Below are positions 11,047 through 23,766 of a stretch of 64,000 nt of DNA, in pieces. The notes beneath the pieces are model-generated. The model was not told the DNA's origin. It did not search any database and was given only the letters and a program-made list of their open reading frames with translations. The DNA is taken from assembly GCA_001600455.1 (NCBI GenBank), contig BCKC01000004.1, positions 558,001-622,000 on the forward strand, in the 5' to 3' direction. Made by a program: the position numbers and the translations under genes. The stretch comes from Endocalyx cinctus (lineage: Eukaryota; Ascomycota; Sordariomycetes; Amphisphaeriales; Apiosporaceae). The stretch's first letter is position 1. The number at the start of each line of letters is the position of its first letter.

Positions 11047-11980
11047 TTATTCCTCAGCAGCTGGCCACATGAACCACGAGACGACGACACCCAGCTTAAG
11101 AGCCGCGGCGATCCATAGAACGCCCGCGGTACCGATAGGACTGCGAGAAACGACGCCGCCGACGACGGCGCCGATGAACAAGAGAACCGGCGCGCCAACG
11201 CGACGGTTCCTCTCCGGGTTCTGGAGAGCCAGCAAAGCGGGATCGGAGAAGAGGTCGCAGTAGATGCTGGTCAAGACGACGCTGGTGAGGGCGTTGTACT
11301 TGAGGGCCCTGCTGGTGATGGCCTGGCCGCAGCTCTGGAAGGCGACGAGGGCGATGGGGACGAGCTCGGGCCAGCCGATGGCCTCCTTCGCGTCCCCTTC
11401 CGTCTTGGGCCCGAAGGTGACGATGGCGGCGGCGCCGACGATGACGGCCATCTGCATGAGGAAAGAGGCGCAGAGGACCCACCGACGCTTCGGCGAGAAG
11501 AACCGGTGGAAGGCGCTGAAGAAGACGGACCCGACGCAGAAGAAGCCGAGAGAGGTGCCCGACTTGATCCACCTAGTAGACTCGTGCGGCGCGGCGACTC
11601 CTAGACCAAAATACACCGTGTTGCCTTGATAGTTCCAGAAAACATAGTCAGCACTTCAAATGATCTAAACATGTTGAAAAAGGAAATAGAATTGTGACCG
11701 TATTCGGTAACTGACCTGTTTGCATGGAGACGAAAGAACCCCAGGTCGAGATGGAAGCACTGTCCAGCATGCCGGTGATGACGTAACAAGCGAGCAAGAC
11801 CAGATCAGCCCAGTCCCGATGGACGTCGACAGTCAACTTTTTTCGCCATCCCACTTTAGAAGAACGAGCAGTACCGTTGAGGAGGGGCTGCTCCTCGCTA
11901 TCGTGGGGGGCTGTATCGGTACTTCCATTGATTCTTGCAACATTATTGTTGATAGAGCTGTAGTTATTGGTTGACGACAT
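11047..11980 (-). CDS. DUF1275 (YoaK-like) membrane protein, 2 exons
   Basis: Reconstructed as complement(11047..11624, 11716..11980), 280 residues, with a 91-bp intron. Splicing yields SMQTGNTVYFGLGVA, the conserved core of DUF1275 proteins. After a polar N-terminus (about 55 residues) there are several hydrophobic spans: LADLVLLACYVITG-type near residues 60-75, then segments around SGTSLGFFCVGSVFF, MAVIVGAAAIV, ELVPIALVAFQSCGQA, VLLFIGAVVGGVV and VLWIAAALKLGVVVSWFM. The family is found in bacteria and fungi, has about six membrane spans, and its substrate is not established. The start at 11980 gives a Ser/Asn-rich cytosolic leader. It lies head to head with the oxalate decarboxylase across 2.4 kb, and no functional link is evident. 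Confidence 0.9.
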
Positions 11981-14359
11981 TCTCTCCCCTTTTTTGTTTA
12001 TCTATCTTAGAGAAGAATCCTATAGATGAAAAAAAAAAGAACAATCTATAATCGGATGATAACTGATCGTATATCGAACGATCAGAATCAGAATCAGGGG
12101 ATAGGTAAAGGGGAATAATAGTAAAACAGAAAAGTGAACGAAAGAAAATGGGATAGAATAGTAGAATAGCCGGGAAATCAAACAGGGAAGGTTGCAATGA
12201 AATGATATATCGTAATGGAGTAGGTTAGAGTTTCTAAATGATTGAAGAAAAAAAAGCTGCCGCCCACTTCCGAGCGTAATTGACTGGATTTAGAATAATA
12301 AATAATAAATAGGTAAATAATTGAATAGTAACGAAAGAAAAAAAGATTGTCAGATACCCGTGGACCTACCTAGGCGGCTAGGGTTCGGACTGTATTATAA
12401 GAGTCTGTGGGTAACGATAGGTAACACGAGGTAACAAGTATCTTGCGGATCTCTACAAGCCCTACAAGCCGTGAGCCCCAAAATGTACCCCGCGTATTGT
12501 TACTAGACTAGCGATAAATTACCTATTAATAACATGCTAAAGAAGGTCGGTGGAGAAGGTTTAGTGGAACAGTTCCAGGTACGAGTACGGCGATGACGCT
12601 TCAGTAGGGTAAATACCCCACCTGCCCACCTAATCCACTTCTCTACACTACAGTACACCCAGTACACTACGGAGTACACTGCGCTACAGTGAAGCTATCT
12701 CAACTACTTAAGTATTTAGCTTCATATGTTTTATGTACAAGTATTTACTATGTACAGTATCACCGTGACTCGCTAAAGATATAGCCACCTACAGCGTAGT
12801 ACTGCAACTGATCAGAAGCTCGGTTACGTTACGAATCTTCCGTCGCAGTAAGTAAGCTGATAGGTACCCGTGGACCTAGAAGATCCTCTCTGACGTACTT
12901 CAATTCGAATATAGTAACTTGAGTAAATTGTGACTTATTTTCAATTCTTCGGGCTTCAGCTTTAATCATCACAAGGAACTCCTAAGCCACAAGGTTGATC
13001 ATTGTTGACGTGAATCGTGGTGGCTTGTTGAGTCTTGTTGATTCTTGGAATGTCTTGGGTATGATTATATCGATATATCCTACCTGCAAAGCCATCTCAT
13101 TGCAACTATAATCGTAAACCATCAACTTGGCATAAGATCAAATTATATCTGCTGACCTTAGGTGAGATACCCGTAGAAAGATCCGCCATAAATATAGTAA
13201 TTGGAAAGATCCTCTTTTTTTTTTTTACTCTGTTTTTCAATCATCAATTGACCTCTTTTAAAGTGGAAAAGATAAAATCAAATCACTTTCCCTAAAGCAG
13301 AGCAACAATGTCCATACGACGTTGGAGTAGAAGCTCGTCCAATCAGATGCTGTTGAACCCGAGATTTTGCCCTTATTTTTCCTTTATACTTATGTCTTCG
13401 TTACGAAAATCGAAGCCGAATCTCCGCAACGTGGGTCCAGGATCTGTAGGTACGTAAGAGCTATCGACAAAGCTGGAAACAGGGACGCCTTGTTCCCCGT
13501 GTTTCATTCGGTCAATCTGTTGTACGTAACAGGGGTTTAGGATAGAAAACGAAAGGGAAAATCAATACGGAGGAAATAAAATAAGATGATATGTATACTA
13601 ACGCTCATAAATATCGGGGTACGACGGCAGTACGCCAAGCGGTGACACTGTGATAGCTCGTTAAGGCGTGCTTTGCTAGGGCTACATTTGGTTTTTGGTC
13701 CTTAGTCTTTGATTTCTTGGCCTTTAGCTAAAGTCCCCTGTCCGAACAGAAAGAAGAGATACACGTAGAAAAAGAGAGCAAATCGGTAAGCATATCTATC
13801 GGAAACAAAGCGGAAAAGGTTCGGTGATGGTTCGGGATGAAATGATCAAACCTGGAAAAGGTCATTACCGTTTGAATCAAGCTTAATTGGTTAGATAGAA
13901 GATAGGATGCTTTTTTACCCTGTGTTATGAAGAACGGACCTAGGACCAGGACCTGGACCTGGACTTGTCCATGGAGTTGGAGCTATTGGAGACCTCCGCT
14001 TCAGTATTGCCCACTATCAGATGTATTCTTACTCACCTTGATAGCATGATGATTTACCCTTTTTTTTCTCTCTCTCATTTTCTTTTTAGAGCTTTCTTCA
14101 CTTCGCGTCGGTCGCGTCTTGCCGTTTCTTCCGTCTCAAACCTTGATAGCTTGTTAGCGCCTCTTTTAAAGTCGGAATTTCCACTTTGATCTTCATAAAT
14201 TTATTTATCTTCACCCAATCTTTCTGAGCTTCAATTTTATTTTATTTTTCCTTTATTTTTTTCTTTCCATTTTCCCTAAACGTATGAATTGAAAGGGAAA
14301 CGAAATAAACCAAAAACCTCGTCGAGTTCTACGAAAAATAAAGAACGACAAAAGAAACA
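11981..14359. other. 2.4 kb divergent intergenic region
   Basis: Upstream of both the DUF1275 gene (minus) and the oxalate decarboxylase (plus). It holds reiterated words such as GTACACT/TACAGT near 12640-12700 and a short GGACCTGGACCT-type tandem near 13935-13970. A CT-rich stretch runs from about 14050 to 14280, typical of promoters and leaders of well-expressed fungal genes. No gene is supported. Confidence 0.5.
14050..14280 (+). promoter_or_regulatory. CT-rich promoter/leader tract before oxalate decarboxylase
   Basis: Dense pyrimidine runs (T8 followed by CTCTCTCTC, then TTTTATTTTTCC-type runs) lie 80-310 bp before the ATG at 14360. Such tracts are common just upstream of transcription starts in filamentous fungi. 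No precise start site can be set. Confidence 0.4.
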
Positions 14360-15979
14360 ATGCATTTCCCGTGCCTTAACAGAGCTTCGGCGCCTCAATT
14401 GCTCGCCGTCGGCTTGGCATTGAGCAACGTAGGCCTCGCGGTCCCGGTCCAGGACAGTCCGCAGCAGTATCTTCTCGCGGGCTTGCCTCTCCCGGCCAAG
14501 TACAACAAGAAAATGAAATCGCCGTACGATCCGGATTACAAAGACCCGCTCGACCGCGCCGTCGATAGCGTCGGAAAAGAGCTAGACCCGCAGCCCTATC
14601 GTAACGGCCTAGGCACCTCCGTCCTCGGCCCCTGGAATTGGGAGCGATCGCGACAGAACCCCGACTTGGTTCGCCCGCCCAGCACCGACCACGGTAACAT
14701 GATGAACATGCGCTGGAGTTTTGCCGATTCGCATGTTCGAATTGAGGTATGTTTCCTTCGTTCTATTCATAAATAACACAATTGATTTTCCACATTATTT
14801 CAACTTTTTTTTTCTTTCTTCTCCAATTGCTCCATCGCTTACAAAAAAATAATTACAGGAAGGTGGATGGACCCGACAAACGACGGTGAGAGAGCTCGGC
14901 TCGAGCGTCGAGCTTGCTAGCGTGAACATGCGACTCGACCAGGGCGTCATCCGTGAGCTGCATTGGCACAAGGAAGCCGAATGGGCGTACGTTCTCGACG
15001 GAGAGGTTCGCGTCACGGCGATCGACTACGAAGGTGGAAACTTCATAGATGACCTGAAGAAGGGTGACCTCTGGTACTTCCCCAGCGGTGTCCCTCACTC
15101 GCTGCAGGGACTTGGCGAGAACGGGACCGAGTTCCTTCTCGTGTTCGACGACGGAAACTTCTCGGAGGAATCGACCTTTATCCTGTCAGACTGGTTAGGT
15201 AAGAAATTAACCTCAATGTGTTTTCAAATATTTCCTTTTATGTTTAATCGGGCTTAAAGCTAATAATAACAATGAAAATCCCGTCAGCTCATACTCCCAA
15301 ATCCGTCATATCCAAAAACTTCAACCTTGCTCCCGAGGTATTCGCCCATCTTCCCGCGGGCGAGAAGTACATCTTCCAGGGATCGCTTCCGGGTTCGATC
15401 GAGGACGAGAAGCCGACGGGTAAGAACGTGAAGAAGTCCAAGTACAATTTCGTGCACAAGATGATGGACCAGGAGCCCGTCAAGACCAGCGGAGGCGAGG
15501 TCCGGATCGCCGACTCCAAGAACTTCCCCATCTCCAAGACGGTTGCCGCCGCCCACGTCAGCATCGAGCCCGGCGCCCTGCGCGAGATGCACTGGCACCC
15601 GAACGCCGACGAGTGGTCCTTCTTCCTCGGCGGTCGCGCCCGCGTCACCATCTTCGGCTCGGAGGGCACCGCCCGCACGTTCGACTACGTCCCGGGCGAC
15701 GTCGGTATCGTGCCCAGAAACATGGGTCACTTCGTCGAGAACATCGGCGACGAGCCGGTCGAGATGCTGGAGGTCTTCCGCGCGGACGAGTTCAGGGACT
15801 TCTCCCTCTTCCAGTGGCTCGGCGAGACCCCGAAGAAGATGGTCGTCGATCACCTGTTCGCCGACGACCCTAAGAACGGAGAGATCTTCTGGGATAGGAT
15901 CAAGAACGCCGAGAAGGATGCCGTTACTATGCCGGGCGATTTGGACATGGTGAAAGTACCCACCGGCAAAGAACTTTAA
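14360..15979 (+). CDS. Secreted bicupin oxalate decarboxylase, 3 exons
   Basis: join(14360..14746, 14859..15198, 15288..15979), 472 residues. It should convert oxalate to formate and CO2 using manganese. The N-terminus is signal-peptide-like (about residues 1-27). Cupin 1 supplies H164, H166, E170 and H209; cupin 2 supplies H344, H346, E351 and H390. The spacings match the two metal sites of Bacillus OxdC (97 to 140 and 275 to 319). The lid reads S231-E-E-S-T, against SENST in OxdC, so the lid Glu that distinguishes decarboxylase from oxidase is retained. Splicing restores DWLAHTPKS at the second junction. In fungi such enzymes act outside the cell or in vacuoles to control oxalate and pH. 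The neighbouring anion transporter of the SulP family could be related by anion handling, but that is speculation. Confidence 0.93.
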
Positions 15980-18900
15980 TTTCGTTTCGTTCTTTTATCA
16001 CTCATCTTTTTCTTCTTCTTTGGATAAGAAAAAAGCACTGCATCATTCAATTCATGGATTGTTACTGTATCAGTAGTTAAGGATATTCTTTGTCTCAAAA
16101 AAAAAAGAAAGGAAGAAAAAAAAACAATTAGGGGGGCATATTCAGTACTTTCATATCTTCTACGTATCATCTACTTACATACTACCTATCTAAATATTAA
16201 AAAAAGAAAGTTATCATATTATAAATCGTATACATATCACAACCAATATTCATTCCCTTCTCCAAACTACATGCGCTACTATTTTGTGATATTTCCTACC
16301 ATAAGTGCATAGCCGGCTGTATCAGACAGTCCTGTCGGAGGACGTTGTCCTTGCGCGAACCTAACTATGTGAATCCATTTCCAGCTTGTAGAAACGGGAT
16401 ACCGTAAATGGCTAAATGGGATCTTTTCAAGCTGTACTACCATGTTGACCGGTTTAATTGCGAATGCGAACGCAAGATGATCAAGGACTAGTAGTATAAA
16501 CAGTCACGACTCCACAACTAATTATCCCGGTATGAAAACACACCAGGCTTGCATATGCATATCAAATAGTTTCGTGTCCCCTCCCCTGTTTCTTACATTA
16601 GTATATACATCGGTTACTAGCAATGATGACGAATCGATGTAAACCAAGGTTTGGATTTTCTATTTCAAAGCACTGCCAGCAAGCAATAATATGATTACTG
16701 AGTTATCCTCAACCCCGCTTAGGACCAATCCTTGTGATTGAGAGGGGATGACTCGGTATGTCTATTGGTATATTGTATACGCGGCTGATAGTCGCTGTGT
16801 CATACCCGTATGCTTTTCCGAACTTATCATGATTTTCTCATCCGAAGATATCAATCTTGAGGTCCTACTTAAGCCCCCTACGAAAGTGGATACATTCAAA
16901 CCGTAGCAAGTGTCCACATGTCTCCATAGGATGAGCAGGTATCCATATACATACTATACTATATGTAAAGCTCACCACATATTTCCTTCAACGGATAAGC
17001 CAAACTTAACTAGCGGACTTCGGCTACCAGGGCCGCTACACTACAGACGGGAAGTCTATCTTAGCTCATCGCGGGGAACCTGGTTTGGTGGCGATTCTGA
17101 TCGTTTGTTAAACAACTCCACATCAGTGTATTTTTATGGCTGTTATCATTTTTTTTTTCATACACGTATAGAATAACTCTAGCAAATAGGGGCTTAGATG
17201 CCCGACCCATCTACATGGACACTCTCCTTTTTTAGAGAGAAGTACGCCCAACTGCACGTTAGAGCTGAGCAAGAGAATCTAGCATTCCATGCGTGCTCGT
17301 CCGTGATAAGTAGGGTGTAGAGAACGTCTAAATCCGGCATGAGAATACCGTTAATTGGGGTACGCATCGCTGGATGGGGACGATATAGAGAGACGAAGAA
17401 GCGATTGGATATCAAATCCTGGTCAACGTTGCAGAATGTGCAGAAGTCCTGCATGACCAGTCACGCACGGTCCTGACAAGATATAGCATTCGCCAAGTTG
17501 GATACCTTGCAGCGTCGCAGCGTGGCATCAGCACTACTATAATGTGTACTATACGGTAGATAGGTAAATACAAAATTACAGCCTACACAAAAAAAAAACA
17601 AATATACCCAACCTAGGAATATACTCCCGAAAAATGATTTTATTGGCGGTTTTTGGGTTTGTGTTCTCCCTCTCTCTCTGGCAGCAACATTCGGCAGATA
17701 ATACTAAAGGATTGAATTTATAGGACTATCATCGATTTCTTTTTTCCCGTCATTTCTAACATGTTTCTTAACTGGAAATATTCTTTAATAATAGTTTCCC
17801 GTCGTGAATGCTTAAAGTCTTTCTTTTTCATTCCAGTTCATGTTATGCTAACTCCACATATCTTGGTACACGAAAATTCTCCGTCGTTGAGCCCCATTCA
17901 TTATTATCCACGATCCGCATGCCCAGGTCTTGTCGTCTGTTCAGTAGGTGACACAGATGCACCAGCAAAAATGCCATGAAGCTTATTCTCCTGTCACCAA
18001 GACTCCTTATCCCTGTGACTTGGCGAAGCGCCGAGAATACCAAGAACGATTTCACCAAAGCTTATGCTCACTTCTCCATGTCCGCAGTAAATTTGTTAAC
18101 GTGACCTTCGCAGCATATCTCGTATAGACCTTGGGCTGCGTTTGCTGCTGCATTCAGCTTCAAAATGGTATAGGGCAGTGTTCCAACTACCACCAGAACT
18201 ATCGAAATAATCATCCGGTAACGCAGCTAGTAACACAACCATTAAAAATAGATTGATAAATTGATGGGTTTAGTTCAATTTTATTAAAATAAAGCGATCG
18301 AGGATACGTAGTACCGTATCCTTTCATATTTCACAAAAATGAAAATGAGCATTACTAGTATATTTTGTACTGCTTACTTAAGTACATATACAGACACGAA
18401 GTGACCCCTTTTTTTGGTAATCACGTCATGATCAATGATGTTAAGACCAATGAAAACATGAGCCTCGCCAACCTACTCTTGGTTGAGTTTATGACTTGCT
18501 GGAGCCGATCATAACAAATAGCCAAAAGGAAATCCGGAAATTAGAGGAAATATGGCAATGCGGACGCGTTCTGACGTATCTTTCTCTCTTACCTCATGGC
18601 TGCCCCCCTCCCCCTCCCCCTTGTCTCCCGGGGCTCTCGTAAGGGCCGACATCTATAAGTAAAGCATTACACAGATAGTTCCAAAGAGGGAAATATACGA
18701 AAATATGTGATTAATTACATAAAATTTAGGAACGGAAATAGTAAAAGAGAAGGGGGGGAAAGCATAGTTCGTTTCGGTATGTTGTTTATAGTTTCCCCTG
18801 CTCAGTTTCCTGTACTTCTATCAATGAAGAGCCCTGATACGACTCGAGACTCAAAAATAATGGCTGGTTACATGAATCAACGAGCCATTGGCAAAGTTTC

Positions 18901-19891
18901 TGATAATTATCCCAAAAGTGATAATCAGTCAAGTCAACAAGTTACAAGGGCCCCGCCCAGCTAGTTATTCATCACCTCCAACTTTTTTTTTTCTTTTGTA
19001 CCTCTGTTGTAGTATTGCCTTTTTTTTTCTTTCTACCTATCCCCGCCCGTAAGCTACGCTGCAGGTGACTTTCTTTTCTTCTATTGCGCTGGAATGTGAT
19101 CGACCGCGTCTTATTAAGGTCAAAACTATCTATCCCATCCTCGCAATTTTTGTGATAATTGATTGCTACCCTAACCAAACCGGGTTCATTTCTCATCTTC
19201 CTAGGTATCTGTTTAATATATTCATCCATACATCCAACCGTACGTACGTAGTCGCTAAGGAGAGGTGTGTGTGCGTCCCTGTAACGGAGGGGCGATTCTA
19301 TCGTCCCCCTCTCCTGTTCCTCCTCCTACCCCCGCGAGCGCGAAGCTGACTTGTGAGATCATCCCACACTCCGTACCACGGGGTGGGTGTCCCATACGTC
19401 TCTTTTCACACGCTGTATACCACCTCGTAGATAGGCCGATTAAGAAGACGTACCCGTTAGTGGCTGTGTATCTCCGATACCGACAAACCGCGAGAATAGA
19501 CCGAAGGAGGGGATTGTGGTAGACGATTCGATGCAAAACATGAGTTCAATAATATGAATTATTGTCGTCTTCGAGGCCTGAACTTCGAGCCCACTCTGTC
19601 TCCCCCCCTTGCCTAATCAGGGACCTTCTCTTTAGGGAAGAAATCTTGTGAATGTTCTGAATTATCATAATTTGAATGTGTATGAACTGTCCCTTGCTTT
19701 TTTTAAAGTTTAAAACCCTCGTCGAGACGACTTTACTTAAAACTGTAAGCGACTTCATCTTGAACAAATAGGCAGTGAGAGAACCATCCAATACTCACTC
19801 TCTACTTCTTCCGCTGTCTTCTAAGGTCTATCGTTCCTTCATTTCTAGATATTGTCTATTCTTCATTCGTTTCGTAGTTAGACAGTCAGCC
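15980..19891. other. 3.9 kb gene-poor region
   Basis: AT-rich, with many short homopolymers (for example A9-10 around 16098-16125 and T-rich runs around 18981-19030). Frames at 16910-17176 (+) and 17194-17454 (-) have no motif I recognise and no clear start context, so they are not called. GC rises around 19260-19520 without a convincing gene. Confidence 0.5.
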
Positions 19892-22368
19892 ATGGAGTTC
19901 AAGGAGAGAGTTAAGGACCGGGTCGAGATGGCGAGGGAAGAGCTTGAGACAGACGTGACACTCAACAGAATTGTCAAGTATTCTGGTGTTGCGGCACGAG
20001 AGTTCCCCTCGTGGGCGCCTCAGTATCTCCTTGCCAAGCTTCCCATCATCCAATGGCTTCCTCGCTATAATCCGTCGTGGCTGCTTCAAGACTTCAGTAA
20101 GTGGAAATGCCGACGGAAATCTTTTACTTCTTACCATGAGTCTACTTTTTTTTATAAAGGGCACATGACTATTTACATCATATAAATTCTCCTGCATCGA
20201 TAATTTCTGGAGAAATATCATGAAAACCAGTACGTAATATGACTGACTCTCTGGTGTCATATAGTGGGCGGTCTCACCATCGGAGTACTGCTTATTCCTC
20301 AAGGCCTCTCATATGCTAAGATTGCGACTATCCCCATCGAACATGGACTATACTCGAGCTGGATCCCCGCGGCTATTGCGGTCTTCATGGGCACTTCAAA
20401 GGGTAAGTCTTGGAATTTCGTCTCCAATTATTCCAATTTCATCTTCCCGAAGAGGGAAATAATAACGTCATGATATTAATATTATATAATTCCGTTTTGA
20501 AAACAGAACTTTCTACCGGACCTACCTCCATCCTCGGCCTCCTGACGGCGCAGATCATCGCGGACCTGCAGGACGAGTACGCGCCGGCGACGATCGCCTC
20601 GGCGGTCGCGCTGCTCGTCGGCATCTACTCGTTCGTCATCGGCATCTTCGAGCTCGGCTTCCTGCTCGACTACGTCTCGATCCCGGTCCTGACGGGGTTC
20701 ATCTCGGCGACGGCCCTGACCATCGGCTTCGGCCAGGTCGAGTCTCTCGTCGGGCTCGACGACGTGCCCGACGGCGTCTTCAACCAGCTCGGCGCCGCCC
20801 TCCGCCACCTGCCCCAGTGGGACGGCCCCACCTCCGGCATCGGCTTCGGCACCGTCGTCCTCCTCGTCGCCCTCCAGAAGGTCGGCCAGCGGTGGGGGAA
20901 GCGCCACTTCACCATCAAGTACCTGTCCAGCAGTAGGGCCATCGTCGCCTTGGTCATCTTCACCCTCATTTCGTACCTCGTGAACCGCGGCCGCGAAGAG
21001 CCGGTGTGGGCGATCAGCGAAGTTAGCACGAACGGAATCGTGCCTCCCTCGGCCCCGGACGCCGGTTTGATCTCCAAGGTAGCTGGGCGCGCCATCGCTC
21101 CCCTGGTAGCGTGTACTCTTGAGCATCTGGCCGTCGGTCGGGCGTTCGGCCGTCGCAATCACTACTCCATCGACCAGACTCAGGAGTTCGTCTACCTGGG
21201 CGTCACAAACATCGTCAACAGCTTCTTCGGTGCTATGCCCGTTGGAGGCGCCCTGTCGCGGACGGCCGTTAACTCCGAGTGTGGTGTCAAGAGTCCCCTA
21301 AACGGAATCGTCACCGCCGCCTGGATCATCCTCACTCTCTACGTCTTCTCGCCCGCCCTGTACTGGCTTCCTAAGGCCACTCTTGCCGCTATTATCGTAA
21401 ATAATACCTCATACTCTTGTTCAAAGTGAGAAGATCTCTGAATTGACATTTTATGCAGATCATGGCCGTCATTCATCTGTTCGGTCCGCTATCGCTTATT
21501 TGGAGGTACTGGCGTATCTCGCTGGCTGATTTCATCGCCTGCAACCTCGCATTCGTGAGTCTTTTTTTTTTATGTTCACTTTCATCCACATGGTCTGGGC
21601 TTTCGTAGATTGGAAGAAGAACTAACCCTAGTCTTCCCTTCCCAGTGGCTTACCATCTTCATGTCCGCCGAGATCGGTATTGGCGCGGGTGCGGGATACA
21701 GCGTAGTATGGACGCTCCTGCGATCAGCCTTCGTGCGACCAAGCGTATCTTCGAACGAGCGGGATCCGTCATCGACCAACACGATCGCGCAGCCTTTAGG
21801 AGGTGCGTCGGGCAACGACAACGGGATGCGGACGGAGAACGCCGGGGTCTCGCTCCCGGAGGATACGGTGGTGGTGCGGTTCAACGACGCCGTCTTCTAC
21901 CCGAACGCGAACCGGAACAAGGTCCGCGCCCTCGAGGACATCCAGCTGGTGTATCCGTCGATCCAGAACCCGCAGTACAGCGCCGACAACGATCGGATCT
22001 GGTCCGTCGAGGCCGAGGTCCGACTCGAGCGTCTGCGAAGGAAGCATTCCGTCGTCATGAAGGACCTGCCTTTGTCGCTCGTCGTGTGGGACTTCTCCAT
22101 GGTGCCTTTCATCGATGTCACCGGTCTCACGGCCCTCGGTGAGTTGAAGGAGGATATTCGCAGACAGCTCGGAAAGTCCGTCCAGATTCGCATGGTCGGC
22201 ATGAACGCTGGCGTCCGCCATCGGTTTGAGAGAGCCCTATGGAGATTGGTCGATGTTGATGGAGCTCAGGAGGATGGTGCCGATATGATTTATCCCTCGC
22301 TGGAGAGGGCTGTTTGGGACGAGCGCGATCATGACAGCTTGAAGGGTATCATGACTGAAAAAGCTTAA
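19892..22368 (+). CDS. SulP-family anion (sulfate-type) permease with STAS domain, 5 exons
   Basis: join(19892..20096, 20265..20402, 20507..21396, 21459..21554, 21646..22368), 683 residues. Every junction is in phase. Exon 1/2 gives DFMGGLTIGVLLIPQGLSYA, the SulP signature region, and exon 2/3 gives TSKELSTGPTSILG. Many hydrophobic spans follow (for example SVALLVGIYSFVIGIFELGF-like, TALTIGFG, IVALVIFTLISYLV). About residues 530-665 form a STAS domain (VVRFNDAVFYPNA, LVVWDFSMVPFIDVTGL, RMVGMNAGVRHRFE). SulP proteins carry sulfate or related anions across the plasma membrane. The length is shorter than yeast Sul1/Sul2 (over 850), so the substrate may differ; sulfate is the default guess. The ATG at 19892 is preferred over an in-frame upstream codon because it opens a normal polar N-terminus. 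Confidence 0.92.
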
Positions 22369-23766
22369 GGATTATTGTCACGAATGATGACTGCTAGCTG
22401 AGATATTGTATGGGGATTGGTATAGGAGTTAGTTTTATTGGGGAAAATTGGTATCTATGATATCACGCTGGAACTTCTTGGGCACACTTTTCAACCTGTC
22501 TTGAAGAATATGGTACTGTATTTATTATTTTTATAGGTTTCGTCTTCCATTCTTCGGTGGAAATTATTTGAATTCTTTGTATATGTCCGCATGCCTGTAC
22601 TCGAAATAGGAAGCCCTCTTTACGATTTTTGAAGAATAGCGAGGGAAAAAATCGACATGAACATAATAAATTTGACAACACTTAGCCTGCGCTACCAAGA
22701 TCAGCTTAGTAGGTCTTCCATAATGGGAGTCTAGTAAAGTGGTTGAATCTCGGTGACACTGAGAGTGCCGTTCATGAGGGAGGTTCAGCAACTTATACTG
22801 CGCCAATGTTTTCCTTTCCCGTCAATCCCACCCAAGCCTGCCAAGGTGAAGACCACACTGGAACATCTCCTTTGACCTGTTCATGTTATGCCAAGAATGG
22901 TTGGAACTTCTCGTGTTAGAAGATGATGAAAGTAGACAGCAGGGTCCATAAAGTCAAGTAAGATATATTTCTTCTCATTTCAATTTGTCTAAGACTAATA
23001 ACAGTAAGCTGTAATGGGCTGGATGGTCAAGCTGTATTTCATGAAGCTCAGCTCGAGAAACTGTCTCTTGCCGCGGGATCCACCGCCCAATAGTTTACTA
23101 GAGCATGACCTAATTAGCGTGCGGTTCTTTGTGGAATTTGTCACGCGATGTAAAAAATATGACTGTTAAATGTGAACATTCTCAGAGTTATAAAACGCGA
23201 AGAGACGTGAAAACCCTCGCCACGCGCATTGTAATACTGTATAGTACACAGCTAAGGTCTTTCTTTCGTCATAACCCCCACCAATGGATCGACTACGGTG
23301 GACTGTGTATTCTAAGACCTGTTCATCTCCACGTTAGGCGACCCTCGAGACGATGTACCCGACGATTGTGGAGATGGGCTCTTCTTAGCTTCGGGGCTCC
23401 GCATTAAACAGTACCGCGAAACGAGGACGAATCTAGCGAACCCCTCGTTCTTCTCTCTCCCCTCACATTTCTCACATTTCGCGGTGTTTCCCCCGATTTC
23501 TCCATAGGCGACAATTCCGATCTGATTACCACCCCCCAAAATTGCCCCAACTATTAACCCATAAAAATAAATAGTATGTCTCTCCCCCAAATCCCCTTTC
23601 GCTTATAGACCAGGTTCTCCAACGAACGGCTCTAGAATTAGTATATTATTCAAGACGATCGGATCGTCCGTACATATACATATATTACTATTTACATTCG
23701 TCTTCATTCTATATAAGAAGAGAAAAATCAGAGGAAAGAGGCATACAAAGAAACAAAGAAACAAAA
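22369..23766. other. 1.4 kb intergenic region
   Basis: The 3' flank of the SulP gene and the promoter of the epimerase-like gene. Small frames on both strands lack motifs. The only recognisable element is the TATA-like site noted separately. Confidence 0.5.
23710..23717 (+). promoter_or_regulatory. TATA-like box
   Basis: TATATAAG lies 57 bp before the ATG at 23767, and an A-rich leader (CAAAGAAACAAAGAAACAAAA) directly precedes the start codon. The distance suits a short 5' leader. Confidence 0.45.

Noticed and set aside
15284..15853. Long antisense frame (189 codons) opposite oxalate decarboxylase
   Set aside because: Composition is a shadow of a GC-rich third-position exon on the plus strand; no family motif.
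16910..17454. Two facing frames in the 16-19.9 kb gap
   Set aside because: No recognised domain, poor start context, no plausible splice partners.
20482..21162. Long antisense Asp/Glu/Arg-rich frame opposite the SulP gene
   Set aside because: Low-complexity mirror of the transmembrane coding exon.
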